Assembly (NCBI RefSeq): GCF_009208565.1
Contig: NZ_WFLK01000003.1
Location: forward strand, 186,001-250,000
From: Janthinobacterium aquaticum
GTDB lineage: Bacteria > Pseudomonadota > Gammaproteobacteria > Burkholderiales > Burkholderiaceae_D
Direction of reading: 5' to 3'
Length of the DNA stretch: 64,000 nt
The position numbers were made by a program, and so were the translations under genes. The notes beneath the pieces were generated by a model. That model saw nothing but the letters and a program-made list of their open reading frames with translations. It had not been told where the DNA came from and ran no database searches. Shown piece after piece: positions 25,773-34,926 of this stretch (its first letter is position 1; every line of letters begins with the position of its first letter).

Positions 25773-26594
25773 ATGAATCGACAACATGTTATTACGGCGC
25801 TGTTGCTAAGCGTACTATCCTTTACCAGCGCCTACGCGCAACCGGAACAAGCCATGCCCGTCACGTCTGCTGCCATATCGCCATCTTCTCCGACCGTCGC
25901 CGGGGTGCAGCCCATCGCTATCGTGCTGGTCCACGGCGCCTTTGCCGACGGCTCCAGCTGGCTGCCGGTAATCGCCATCCTGCAGCAGCGAGGCTACCAT
26001 GTTACGGCCGTGCAAAATCCCCTCACTTCGCTGGACGACGATGTGCAGGCCACTCTGAAAGTGATCGCACGCCAGCACGGCGAGGTGCTGCTGGTGGGCC
26101 ACTCGTGGGCTGGCGCGGTGATCAGCCAGGCCGGCAACGATGCCAGGGTGCACGGCCTGGTCTACCTGTCGGCGCTGGTGCCCAACAGCGGTGAATCGGT
26201 CAGTGCGCTGCTGGCGCGCCTGCATGCGCCGATGACAGGCCTGGCGCCCGATGCGCAGGGACTGATCTGGCTCGACCAACCCGACATGTACGCGAAAGTC
26301 ATGGCGGCCGACCTGCCGCCGGCGACCGCGCGCCAGCTGGCGGCGGTGCAGCAGCCGATCGCCGCACGCGCCTTTGGCGACAAGGTGGCGCATGCAGCCT
26401 GGCACGACAAGCCAGGCTGGTATCTGGTAACGGACGGCGACCAGGCCCTGCCGACGTCGGTGCAACAGTGCCTGGCCAGCCAGATCAGGGCGACAACGAC
26501 GGTCATCAGGTCCAGCCATCTGTCGATGCAGTCGCAGCCACAGGCAGTGGCGGCGCTGATCGAACAGGCGGCATCAAGCCTGCAGCAGCGCTGA
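25773..26594 (+). CDS. Secreted alpha/beta hydrolase
   Basis: The 273-residue protein opens with a signal peptide (NRQHVITALLLSVLSFTSAYAQ). The mature part has VLVHGAFADGSSW (oxyanion HG), the nucleophile elbow GHSWAG and a closing histidine in SSHLSMQSQP, as in the alpha/beta hydrolase family of non-haem chloroperoxidase-like esterases. ATG 25773 gives the best signal peptide; ATG 25749, which overlaps the YciI stop, is the alternative, and either implies translational coupling. It likely acts in the periplasm or outside the cell. Substrate unknown. Confidence 0.82.
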   Translation: MNRQHVITALLLSVLSFTSAYAQPEQAMPVTSAAISPSSPTVAGVQPIAIVLVHGAFADGSSWLPVIAILQQRGYHVTAVQNPLTSLDDDVQATLKVIARQHGEVLLVGHSWAGAVISQAGNDARVHGLVYLSALVPNSGESVSALLARLHAPMTGLAPDAQGLIWLDQPDMYAKVMAADLPPATARQLAAVQQPIAARAFGDKVAHAAWHDKPGWYLVTDGDQALPTSVQQCLASQIRATTTVIRSSHLSMQSQPQAVAALIEQAASSLQQR

Positions 26595-26596
26595 AG

Positions 26597-29161
26597 CTAA
26601 CGCGCGCTGCGCGCCAGGCGCGGCTGGTTGACCATCCAGTAGTGCTGGAACGCCAGGCGGATATTGTCGCGCAGCTCGGTGTCGTGCCAGGGCTTGGTAT
26701 AGAAACGGTAGATGGCGCCGCGGTTGATCGAGTCGAGCACCGCTTCGAGTCCCGTATAGCCGGACAGGATAATGCGGATGGTGTCCGGATACAGTTCCTT
26801 GACCTTGCTGAGGAACTCGGTGCCGCTCATGCCGGGCATGCGCTGGTCGCACACGATCACGTGCACGCGGTGCAGCGCCAGCAGGTCGAAGCCTTCGGCC
26901 GGCGTGCTGGCCGTCAGGATCTGGTAGCCATCGGGACGGAACAGCCGGTGCAGGGAGGACAGCACGTTGACGTCCTCGTCGACGATCAGCAGCGTCTGCA
27001 GCGGCTGCGCGGTGGGATCGTGGCCGGGCGGCAGGCCGGCGCCGGCGGTGATGATCTGGCCCATCTCGAGCGCCGGCAGGGCGCGGCTGAAGTAAAAGCC
27101 CTGAATCTCGTCGCAGCGGTTGCGGCGCAAAAACTCCAGTTGCGGGCGCGATTCCACGCCTTCGGCCACCACGCTCAGTTTCAGGCTGTGCGCCATGCCG
27201 ATAATGGCCAGCGCGATGGCCGCATCGTTGGGATTGCTGGTGATATTGCGCACGAAGGCGATATCGATTTTCAGCTTGTCGATCGGGAAGCGCTGCAAAT
27301 AAGCCAGGCTTGAATAGCCGGTACCGAAATCGTCGATGGCCACCTTGACGCCGATCTTTTTCAGCTTGCCCAGCATGACGATGGTGCGCTCGGCGTTCGA
27401 CATCAGCGCCGTCTCGGTCAGCTCCAGTTCCAGCAGCTCGGCCGGCACTTCGTACTGGTCGAGCGCGCGCATTACCTCGTGCTCCAGGTCGCCTTCGGCA
27501 AACTGGCGGCTCGAGACGTTAACGGCCACCCGCACCGGCCCTACTTCGCTGTCGCGCCACTGCGCGATCTGGCGGCAGGCGGCGTGGATGACCCAGGCGC
27601 CCACACGCACCACCAGGCCGGTGTCTTCCAGCACCGGCACGAATTCGGCCGGCGCCACCAGGCCGTAGCCGGGGCGACGCCAGCGCAGCAAGGCCTCGAC
27701 GCCGCTGATGCGCCCGGTGCGCAGGTCCACCTTGGGCTGGTAGTACAGCACGAACTGCTCGTGTTCAAGCGCCTGGCGCAGCGCCAGCTCCAGGTCGAGC
27801 CGCGCCAGCACCTGCACGTTCATGCCGGCCGTGTAGAAGCGGTAGCCGTCACGCCCGGCCTGCTTGGCGCCGGCCATGGCCGTGTTGGCATGCCGGACCA
27901 GCGTTTCCGGATCGGTGGCGTCGTCGGGATACATGGCAATGCCGATACTGGCCGTCAGCGTGGCGGCGTGGCCATGCAGGTCGAACGGTGCGCGCAGCGC
28001 TTCGCGCACCTGGTTGGCAACCGCCACCGCTTCCTGCTGGTTGCGGCTCATGGAAAGAATCAGCGCAAATTCATCGTTGCCCAGCCGGCCGACGGTGTCG
28101 CGCAGGCGCACGCATTGCACCAGCCGGTTGCTGAACTGGCGCAGCAGCTCGTCGCCCAGCGCGGCGCCCAGGTTGTCGTTGATGCTCTTGAAGCGGTCGA
28201 GTGCAATGAACAGCACCACGATGCGCCAGGTCTTTTCCTGCGCCAGCTCGACCGCCTGCGCCAGCGTCTGGTAGAACAGGCTGCGGTTGGGCAGCCCGGT
28301 CAGGCTGTCGTAATGGGCCAGTTGCTTGAGCCGCTCCTGCGCGTGGCGCCGCTCGCTGATATCGCGCGCCACGGCGATCAGCAGCAGGCCGCTGGCGCCG
28401 CCCTGTGCATACCAGTGCCAGCCCAGCTCCACCGGCACCAGGCTCAGGTCGCGCCGCGCCAGCTCGCACTCGAGCACCTCGGTTGCCACGTGCGCCGAAT
28501 CGTGCTGCAGCGCAGCCATCGGCACGGCCGGCTGTACCGGCGGCGCAGGCAGCAGCGCGCCCGGTGCCAGCGCCAGCAACTCGCGGCGCGTGTAGCCGAG
28601 CAGGCGGCAGGCGCCATCGTTGACGTCGACCAGCGTCATGCTCAGCACATCGACCAGGAAGATGGCGTCGCTGGTGGCGTCCATCGCGCCGCGAAAGCGC
28701 TGCAGTTCCAGCGCGCGCAGATTGACGGTGCGCTCGAGCGCAGCGTTGGCCTGGTGCGCGGCGCGGTGCAGCAGGCGCACCTCGAGCATGTTGCGGATGC
28801 GCGTGAGCACTTCAAGCGCATCGAAAGGCTTGCTGATAAAGTCGCGCGCACCCGCTTCCAGCGCTGCGAGCTTGGCCTCGGGATCGGCGGCAATCACCAT
28901 CACCGGCAGGTAACCGTCGCGCTCGAGCGGACGCAATGCGTCCATCACCGCGTAGCCGCTCATGGCCGGCATGACCAGGTCGAGAATGATCAGGTCGTAA
29001 TGGTGCTGCCGGTGCAGGCCGGCCACTTCGCGCGCGTCGAGGGTGCTGGTGACGGCCGTATAGCCGGCGCTGTCCAGCAGATGCTCGAGCAGGCGCAGGT
29101 TGACCTGCTGGTCGTCGACGATCAGTATTTTGGCGCGGCAGAGATCGGCCTGGCTGATCAT
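26597..29161 (-). CDS. Cyclic-di-GMP signalling protein, REC-PAS-GGDEF-EAL-REC
   Basis: The 854-residue protein has a receiver (about 10-130, VDDQQVNLRLLEHLL, LDLVMPAMSG), a PAS domain (about 150-270), a GGDEF domain (about 280-450), an EAL domain (about 460-710) and a second receiver (about 725-845, CDQRMPGMSG). The GGDEF signature is altered to GRLGNDEF, so cyclase activity is doubtful. The EAL domain keeps EALLRW, NVSSRQF, ETALM, DDFGTGYSS and KLKIDIAFV, so it is probably an active phosphodiesterase. Its ATG overlaps the TGA of the upstream hybrid kinase gene, strongly suggesting that kinase phosphorylates one or both receivers. The C-terminal receiver is of the RpfG/HD-GYP-linked type. 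Confidence 0.93.
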   Translation of the reverse strand: MISQADLCRAKILIVDDQQVNLRLLEHLLDSAGYTAVTSTLDAREVAGLHRQHHYDLIILDLVMPAMSGYAVMDALRPLERDGYLPVMVIAADPEAKLAALEAGARDFISKPFDALEVLTRIRNMLEVRLLHRAAHQANAALERTVNLRALELQRFRGAMDATSDAIFLVDVLSMTLVDVNDGACRLLGYTRRELLALAPGALLPAPPVQPAVPMAALQHDSAHVATEVLECELARRDLSLVPVELGWHWYAQGGASGLLLIAVARDISERRHAQERLKQLAHYDSLTGLPNRSLFYQTLAQAVELAQEKTWRIVVLFIALDRFKSINDNLGAALGDELLRQFSNRLVQCVRLRDTVGRLGNDEFALILSMSRNQQEAVAVANQVREALRAPFDLHGHAATLTASIGIAMYPDDATDPETLVRHANTAMAGAKQAGRDGYRFYTAGMNVQVLARLDLELALRQALEHEQFVLYYQPKVDLRTGRISGVEALLRWRRPGYGLVAPAEFVPVLEDTGLVVRVGAWVIHAACRQIAQWRDSEVGPVRVAVNVSSRQFAEGDLEHEVMRALDQYEVPAELLELELTETALMSNAERTIVMLGKLKKIGVKVAIDDFGTGYSSLAYLQRFPIDKLKIDIAFVRNITSNPNDAAIALAIIGMAHSLKLSVVAEGVESRPQLEFLRRNRCDEIQGFYFSRALPALEMGQIITAGAGLPPGHDPTAQPLQTLLIVDEDVNVLSSLHRLFRPDGYQILTASTPAEGFDLLALHRVHVIVCDQRMPGMSGTEFLSKVKELYPDTIRIILSGYTGLEAVLDSINRGAIYRFYTKPWHDTELRDNIRLAFQHYWMVNQPRLARSAR

Positions 29162-30723
29162 GGCGCTTCTTTCGGCGCCGATTGCTGCGCCAGGTAGTCG
29201 AGGGTGCTGTTGATCGCCTCGCAAAAACTGTCCAGTTCGAGGGGCCGGCTCAGGTAGCGATAAAAGCCCAGCGCCATGCTGCGTTCGATATCGCGCGCCA
29301 TGGCGTTGGCCGTCAGCGCGGTGCGCGCATCGGCGCGCAGCAGCGCGAGCACCGCGGCGCCATCCATGCCCGGCAGGTTGATGTCGAGCACGATGATGTC
29401 GGGCCGTTCGCTGCGCGCCAGCGCCACGCCGCTTTCGCCGTCGCGCGCCGTCAGCAGGCGCACTTGCGGGCAATGCGCGATAAGCTCCTTGACCAGCGCC
29501 AGATTGGCGGCATGGTCTTCCACATACAGCAAGGTGGCGCTGGCGCTGATGGCCGGCGTCGCCGCGACAGCAACCACAGGGCCGCTCTGCGCCAGCGGCA
29601 GGTCGACCCAGAAGGTGCTGCCCTGGCCGGCAATGCTGTGCACGCCGATCTGGCCATCCATCAGCTCGACCAGGCGCCGGGTCAGCACCAGGCCGATGCC
29701 ACTGCCCTCTTCCTTGCCGCTTTCCTGGCCCAGGCGGTTGAATGGCTGGAACAGCAAGGCCTGCTGCGCGCTGTCGAGGCCCAGCCCCGTATCGCACACG
29801 CTGATACGCAGGCGGCCATCGTCCTGCCGGCTGCAATCGAGCGTGATCTGCCCCTGTTCGCGGTTGTACTTGAGCGCATTGGACAGCAGGTTAAGCAGGA
29901 TCTGCCGCAAGCGCGTGCGGTCGGCCGTCACGCTCCACGGACAGGCCAGCGGAAAGGCCAGCCGGATGGCGCGCCCGGCGGCCAGCGGTGCGATCATGTC
30001 GCGACATTCGTCGATCACTTCCTGCAAGGGCACCGCTTCGAGCGACAGATTGACCGCGCCGGCTTCCACCTTGGCCAGGTCGAGAATTTCATTGATCAGT
30101 GTCAGCAGATGCCGGCCCGATTTGAGGATATGGCCGGCAAACTCCTTTTTTTGCTCAAGCGTCGACGGCAGGCGGTCCGAGCTCAGTATCTGCGCAAAGC
30201 CCAGGATGGCGTTCAAGGGCGTGCGCAACTCGTGGCTCATGGCCGACAGAAAGGCCGACTTGGCCGCATTGGCGCTGCACGCCTCCTGCATGGCCAGCGC
30301 CAGCTCGCCATTGGCCAGTTCCAGCTGCCTGGTGCGCTCCTGCACGCGCAGCTCCAGTTCCTGGTTCAGGCGCATGATTTCCTGCTGCGCCAGCACGCGC
30401 TGGGCCGCCGCCTCGGCCAGCTCGCGGTTGGTGTGCTGCAGCTGCTGCGCGCGCACATCGGCCTGCACCAGTATCTCGCTCACCGGACGGGTAATGACAT
30501 GCTCGAAACGGCGCAATGTCCAGAACGCTGCCAGCAGGGCAGGCAGCGCGACAGCCAGCGCCACCAGCAGCTGCCCGGCAACGCCGGCCGACTGACCGCT
30601 GCGCCCTCTTGTCGACAGCACGTCATGCACCACCATGCTGCCCAGCAGCATGAGCAGCGCCACCAGCGTGGTTACCAGTACCACCGCCGTCAATTTGAAG
30701 CGTAGCGAACGTAGCTGCGGCAT
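29158..30723 (-). CDS. Membrane hybrid histidine kinase, HisKA-HATPase-REC
   Basis: The 521-residue protein has two membrane helices (about 12-40 and 60-85), a coiled coil, a HisKA helix with the phospho-histidine in MSHELRTPLN, an ATPase domain (LLSNALKYN, DTGLGL, GSGIGLVL) and a C-terminal receiver (VEDHAANL, LDINLPGMDG, SRPLEL). ATG 30723 follows AGGAAAG; the TTG at 30747 adds nothing useful. The receiver reads ADARTALTANAM where relatives have about five more residues before ALTANA, so strand 4 of its fold seems deleted. It overlaps the downstream c-di-GMP gene by four bases. Confidence 0.9.
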   Translation of the reverse strand: MPQLRSLRFKLTAVVLVTTLVALLMLLGSMVVHDVLSTRGRSGQSAGVAGQLLVALAVALPALLAAFWTLRRFEHVITRPVSEILVQADVRAQQLQHTNRELAEAAAQRVLAQQEIMRLNQELELRVQERTRQLELANGELALAMQEACSANAAKSAFLSAMSHELRTPLNAILGFAQILSSDRLPSTLEQKKEFAGHILKSGRHLLTLINEILDLAKVEAGAVNLSLEAVPLQEVIDECRDMIAPLAAGRAIRLAFPLACPWSVTADRTRLRQILLNLLSNALKYNREQGQITLDCSRQDDGRLRISVCDTGLGLDSAQQALLFQPFNRLGQESGKEEGSGIGLVLTRRLVELMDGQIGVHSIAGQGSTFWVDLPLAQSGPVVAVAATPAISASATLLYVEDHAANLALVKELIAHCPQVRLLTARDGESGVALARSERPDIIVLDINLPGMDGAAVLALLRADARTALTANAMARDIERSMALGFYRYLSRPLELDSFCEAINSTLDYLAQQSAPKEAP

Positions 30724-30885
30724 GATCAGGCTTTCCTGTCTGAACAATTAAACGTCTGTGCGCATTGTCGTGTAATCAACAAACAGTGTACGCATTTTCG
30801 CTACCGTGTGGGAATGTTTCTGCTGATCTCGCTATCACGCCAGCGCATGCTACAGTGGCGCTGATCAGACACTGCACAGGCCACC

Positions 30886-31368
30886 ATGAAAACAACGTTT
30901 CCGCCCGATCAGCTGGCCGTCCGGGTCGGGCTGCACTTGCAACAGCGCCAGCTGCTGCTGGCCACGGCCGAATCGTGCACCGGCGGCGGCGTGGCGGCCG
31001 CCATCACCGATATCGCCGGCTCGAGCGCCTGGTTCGACTGCGGCTTTGTAACCTACTCGAATGGCGCCAAGACCCGCATGCTGGGCGTGCCGGAGGCCTT
31101 GATCGCCGCCCATGGCGCGGTCAGCGTCGAAGTGGCGGCAGCCATGGCGCAGGGCGCACTGGCCCATAGCGGCGCGCAGTTGGCGGTGTCGACCACCGGC
31201 ATTGCCGGTCCGGGCGGCGGCGTGCCGGGCAAGCCGGTCGGCACAGTGTGCTTCGGCTGGGCCGACAACAATGGCGTGCGCACGCAGCGCCTGCAGTTCG
31301 AAGGCGACCGCCAGGCCGTGCGCGAACAGGCCGTGGCGCACGCCCTGCAGGGGCTGCTGCAGCACTGA
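30886..31368 (+). CDS. pncC: Nicotinamide-nucleotide amidohydrolase (CinA C-terminal type)
   Basis: The 160-residue stand-alone enzyme deamidates nicotinamide mononucleotide to nicotinate mononucleotide in the NAD salvage cycle. The signature is complete: TAESCTGGGVAAAITDIAGSSAWFDCGFVTYSN, with the catalytic serine in ESCTGG, and TTGIAGPGGG with KPVGTVCFGWA. Its length matches YgaD/PncC and lacks the CinA N-terminal domain. In related genomes it follows thiL-pgpA, which is not so here. Confidence 0.95.
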   Translation: MKTTFPPDQLAVRVGLHLQQRQLLLATAESCTGGGVAAAITDIAGSSAWFDCGFVTYSNGAKTRMLGVPEALIAAHGAVSVEVAAAMAQGALAHSGAQLAVSTTGIAGPGGGVPGKPVGTVCFGWADNNGVRTQRLQFEGDRQAVREQAVAHALQGLLQH

Positions 31369-31369
31369 G

Positions 31370-33190
31370 CTACAGCGGCGCGATCATGGCGCGGTCGCGC
31401 CCGGCCTGCTTGGCCAGATACAGCGCACTGTCGGCGCGCATCAGCAGCTCGTGCCGGCCGGCGCCATGGCGCGGGTATTCGGCAATGCCGGCCGAAAAAG
31501 TGCAGCCCGACAGGCTGTGCGGTGCCTGCTGTATCAGTAGTTGCCGGTAGCGCGCAGCGATATGTTCGAGCTTGTGCGCCGCCACCGCGCTGCTGGCGTC
31601 GCGCAGCAGCAGGCAGAATTCCTCGCCGCCATAACGGCACAGCATATCGCTGCCGCGCAGCAGGCTCTCGACCAGGCGGGCAAACTGGATCAGCACCTCG
31701 TCGCCGAAGTTATGGCCGTAGGTATCGTTGATGCGCTTGAAAAAATCCAGATCGATAATGGCGATTGCGATCGTGGTGTGGGTGCCAGTCTCCAGCAGGA
31801 TGGCGTTCAGCGCGCTCTCAAAATGGCGGCGGTTGTACAGGCCCGTCAGATGGTCGCGCATGGCCTGTTCCTTCAGGCTGTCCTGCAGCGAACTGACATG
31901 CAGTATCTGGTGCGCCAGTTCGCGGTTCAGGTGCTCGAGCTTGAGGTTTTCCGATTCGCGCGCCGCCTGCAGTTCGAGCGCCTTGTCGCGCTCGTCCTTG
32001 AGGTCGCGCATTTCCTTTTCCAGGTTACGCAGCAGCAGCCGCGACGCGCGCGCCGACTTGCTGCTTTCCTCGAAGGCGGCCAGGTACTGCTGCAGGAAAC
32101 TGTAAGCGTCCTGCCAGTGGCCGAGCTGGGCGTTGATATCGGCCAGGCCGCGCAGGATCTGCTGCTGGTGAAACGGATTGCGCGTCCAGCTGAGCAGGCT
32201 GTGGGCCTGCGTCAGCGAAGCGAGCGCGCGCAGCGGATCGCCGGTCTGCAGATCGAGCTTGCCGCGCACCAGCCAGGCATGCATCTGTTCTTCCAGGTCC
32301 TGCGCCTCGGTGGCATAGCGCTCGGCGCGTGCCAGCAACTGCTGCGCTGTCTCGTTTTGCTTCAGCTGGATGGCCGCATGGGCGGCAATGCAGAACAAAA
32401 AGGCGCGCACTGCCAGGTCTTCTTCGGGCCACTCGTAAAACGGTTCGAGCAGCGCCAGCGCCTCGGCCGGCTTGCCGGTCGTGAGCAGGCACATGGCCAG
32501 GTTGGCCGAGACAATGGTGTGCTGGTATTTAAGCTTTTGCGTGCCGATGATGTCGAGCGCTTCGTACAGCAGCGGAATGGCGTCCTCGTCGTTGCCCAGG
32601 TCGTGCTGCGACGAAGCCAGGTTCGACAGGCTGTTGACGCGGTGGGCCGGCGTGCCGAAGCGCTCGGCAATATCGAGCGCCAGCAGGAAATTGCGCGGCC
32701 CTTCCTGCGTGTCGCCACGGTTGAGCGCATCGACGCCCAGGCGCGCATAGAGCATGAATTTATGCAGGGAATCGGGAATCTGCACGGCCAGCATGCGCGC
32801 CTCCAGAAAAGCCTGCTCCGCTGCAGCGAAGTCGCCGCGCCGGCTGGCGTAAGCACCCTGCAGGGCGGCCACCTGCATGGCGCCTTCGAGGTCATAGCAT
32901 TGCTGGAAATAATCGTGCAGGCTGGCGCAAGGCGGCTCGGGCTCGCCGCCGTAGTAGGCCAGCCAGCATTCGTTCAGTTCGGCGTACGCCGCCCCGCGCC
33001 GGTATTGCAGGCGCTGCGCGGCGCTCTGCGCCAGATGCACCAGACGGCGTGCCTGGCGGCGGTTGCCAACCAGGCAGGACAGGCCATGCAGGTTGAGACG
33101 GTCGATATCGGCTTGATCAAGACTGGAAGTGGGCACTGCATCCTCGTTCACACTCTGGGGTGGATTTTTCAGGCGGATATTGCTTTGCAC
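31370..33190 (-). CDS. TPR-repeat diguanylate cyclase
   Basis: The 606-residue cytosolic protein begins with about 400 residues of helical tetratricopeptide repeats (for example SSLDQADIDRLNLHGLSCLV, AALQGAYASRRGDFAAAEQAF, ARLGVDALNRGDTQEGPRNF), then a coiled coil, then a GGDEF domain with DHLTGLYNRRHF and an intact RYGGEEF site. It should make cyclic di-GMP under control of proteins bound to the repeats. I chose GTG 33190 because AGGAG stands upstream with suitable spacing; an ATG at 33235 would overlap the start codon of the divergent phosphoesterase gene. It converges with pncC. Confidence 0.85.
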   Translation of the reverse strand: MQSNIRLKNPPQSVNEDAVPTSSLDQADIDRLNLHGLSCLVGNRRQARRLVHLAQSAAQRLQYRRGAAYAELNECWLAYYGGEPEPPCASLHDYFQQCYDLEGAMQVAALQGAYASRRGDFAAAEQAFLEARMLAVQIPDSLHKFMLYARLGVDALNRGDTQEGPRNFLLALDIAERFGTPAHRVNSLSNLASSQHDLGNDEDAIPLLYEALDIIGTQKLKYQHTIVSANLAMCLLTTGKPAEALALLEPFYEWPEEDLAVRAFLFCIAAHAAIQLKQNETAQQLLARAERYATEAQDLEEQMHAWLVRGKLDLQTGDPLRALASLTQAHSLLSWTRNPFHQQQILRGLADINAQLGHWQDAYSFLQQYLAAFEESSKSARASRLLLRNLEKEMRDLKDERDKALELQAARESENLKLEHLNRELAHQILHVSSLQDSLKEQAMRDHLTGLYNRRHFESALNAILLETGTHTTIAIAIIDLDFFKRINDTYGHNFGDEVLIQFARLVESLLRGSDMLCRYGGEEFCLLLRDASSAVAAHKLEHIAARYRQLLIQQAPHSLSGCTFSAGIAEYPRHGAGRHELLMRADSALYLAKQAGRDRAMIAPL

Positions 33191-33248
33191 AATGGTATGC
33201 TCACTCCTATCATAACCAGATTCGGCCCCGCACATGACGTCTTTGCAA

Positions 33249-34166
33249 ATGTCTGTGGTAAAAAAGTCAGTGTTCGCCCCCCTACTGGCTGCCTGCGCAC
33301 TGTGCGCCTGCAGCGGCACGCCGGCAACCGCACCGAGCCCGCTGACCGGCGCACCGTATACCGTCTACGCGGCCGGCGATATCGCCGATTGCCGCCAGCG
33401 CCCGTGGCAGATGACCGGCGCAGCGCAGACGGCCGAGCTGATTGCCGGCGAACTGGCCGGCCGGCGCGACGCCGCCGTGCTGAGCCTGGGCGACCATACC
33501 TATCCGGTCGGCCTGCCGGCGGAATTTGACACCTGCTACGCACCGACCTGGGGCCGCTTCAAGGAACGCACCTACCCGACCCCGGGCAACCATGAATATT
33601 ATGGCTCCAAAGCGGCTAACGGTTATTTCGGCTACTTTGGCCGGCCCGACTATTACAGCGTCGGACTGGGCGCCTGGCATGTGATTTCGCTCAACAGCCA
33701 TCTGCCGCCGGCACGCCTGGAAGAGCAGCTGGCCTGGCTGAAAGACGACCTGGCGCGCCACCCGCGCCCGTGCACGCTGGCGTTCTGGCATGCGCCCCTG
33801 TACAGTTCGGGCGGCCACCGCGCCCCGAAAACCATGCAGCCGGCCTGGCAGGCGCTGCACGAGGCGGGCGCCGAACTGGTGCTGTCGGGCCACGATCACG
33901 ACTACGAACGCTTTGCGCCGCAAGACGCCAATGGACGCGTCGACGAGGCGCGCGGCGTGCGCCAGTTCGTGGTCGGCACCGGCGGCGCTTTCCTGACGCC
34001 GTTCTTCTACTTTATGGCGCACAGCGAAATGCGCGACAACAGCAGCCATGGCGTACTGCGCCTGCAACTGTACGACAACGGCTACCAATGGCAGTACCTG
34101 CCGGTGCCCGATGACGGGAGCGTACAGCGCCCGGCGCCGGACAGCGGCGGCGGACGCTGTCACTGA
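33249..34166 (+). CDS. Metallophosphoesterase lipoprotein
   Basis: The 305-residue protein has a short lipoprotein-type signal (VKKSVFAPLLAACALCAC). It then has all calcineurin-like phosphoesterase motifs: GDIADC, LGDHTYPVG, GNHEYYG, FWHAPLYSSG and GHDHDYER. Two metal ions are expected; it resembles purple acid phosphatase-like enzymes. ATG 33249 gives the more typical signal length; ATG 33234 is also possible, and neither has a clear ribosome site. Its start region overlaps the promoter of the divergent TPR-GGDEF gene. Its last residues run close to the TraL-like gene, but no functional link is obvious. Confidence 0.82.
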   Translation: MSVVKKSVFAPLLAACALCACSGTPATAPSPLTGAPYTVYAAGDIADCRQRPWQMTGAAQTAELIAGELAGRRDAAVLSLGDHTYPVGLPAEFDTCYAPTWGRFKERTYPTPGNHEYYGSKAANGYFGYFGRPDYYSVGLGAWHVISLNSHLPPARLEEQLAWLKDDLARHPRPCTLAFWHAPLYSSGGHRAPKTMQPAWQALHEAGAELVLSGHDHDYERFAPQDANGRVDEARGVRQFVVGTGGAFLTPFFYFMAHSEMRDNSSHGVLRLQLYDNGYQWQYLPVPDDGSVQRPAPDSGGGRCH

Positions 34167-34197
34167 ATTTTCAAGCACTTATCTGGAGCAAGGCGCA

Positions 34198-34926
34198 ATG
34201 CAAAACACGGTACATTTTATCCTGCAGGGCAAGGGCGGCATCGGCAAGACGCTGGTCTCGACCTTGCTGGCGCAATGGATGGCAAGCAAGCACGACGCGC
34301 CCCTGCGCTGTTACGACACCGACCAGGAAAACGCCACCTTCTCGCGCTACAAGGCGATGCAGGTCAAGCATGTGCCGGTGATGACGGATGCGCGCAATAT
34401 CGATCCGAAGCGCTTCGACGCACTGATGATCGATATCCTGGAACAGGACGGCAACTGCGTGATCGACAACGGCGCCAATACGTTCTCGCCGCTGATGGGC
34501 TATCTGCTGGAAAATGACTGCTTCTCGCTGCTGGAAGAATCGGGCCGCAAGGTCTATATCCACACCATCGTCGGCGGCGGCGACACCCTGCACGACACGG
34601 CCACCGGCTTTGTCGCCACCGCCCAGGCCACCCGCGTGCCGCTGGTGCTGTGGCAGAACGAGCACTTCGGCCTGCTGCAGTCGGCCTCGGGCAAGCAGTT
34701 CATGGAATCGCAGTCGTATGCCGACCACCGCACGCGCGTCAAAGGCAGCATCACGCTGGCCCAGCGCAATCCCGACACCTTTGGCGCCGACGTCAAGAAA
34801 ATGAACACGGCGCGCCTGACCATGCAGGAAGTGCTGCAGAACGACAAATTCAACATCATGGAAAAACAGCGCATCAAGGTGGTCTACCGCGATATTTTCG
34901 AGCAGCTCGACAAGGTGGAGTGGTAG
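34198..34926 (+). CDS. TraL-like ParA/MinD-family ATPase (orphan)
   Basis: The 242-residue protein begins QNTVHFILQGKGGIGKTLVS, a deviant Walker A motif (KGGIGKT, residues 12-18) of the ParA/MinD type. This start and the segments CYDTDQENATFSRYKAMQVKHV and LEESGRKVYIHTIVGGGDTLHDT resemble TraL of IncP-type conjugation regions. TraL is an accessory ATPase of transfer whose exact role is unclear. Here it lies on the chromosome with only one companion gene and no relaxase or mating-pair genes. ATG 34198 follows GGAG. It shares a base between its TAG and the GTG of the next gene. Confidence 0.78.
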   Translation: MQNTVHFILQGKGGIGKTLVSTLLAQWMASKHDAPLRCYDTDQENATFSRYKAMQVKHVPVMTDARNIDPKRFDALMIDILEQDGNCVIDNGANTFSPLMGYLLENDCFSLLEESGRKVYIHTIVGGGDTLHDTATGFVATAQATRVPLVLWQNEHFGLLQSASGKQFMESQSYADHRTRVKGSITLAQRNPDTFGADVKKMNTARLTMQEVLQNDKFNIMEKQRIKVVYRDIFEQLDKVEW

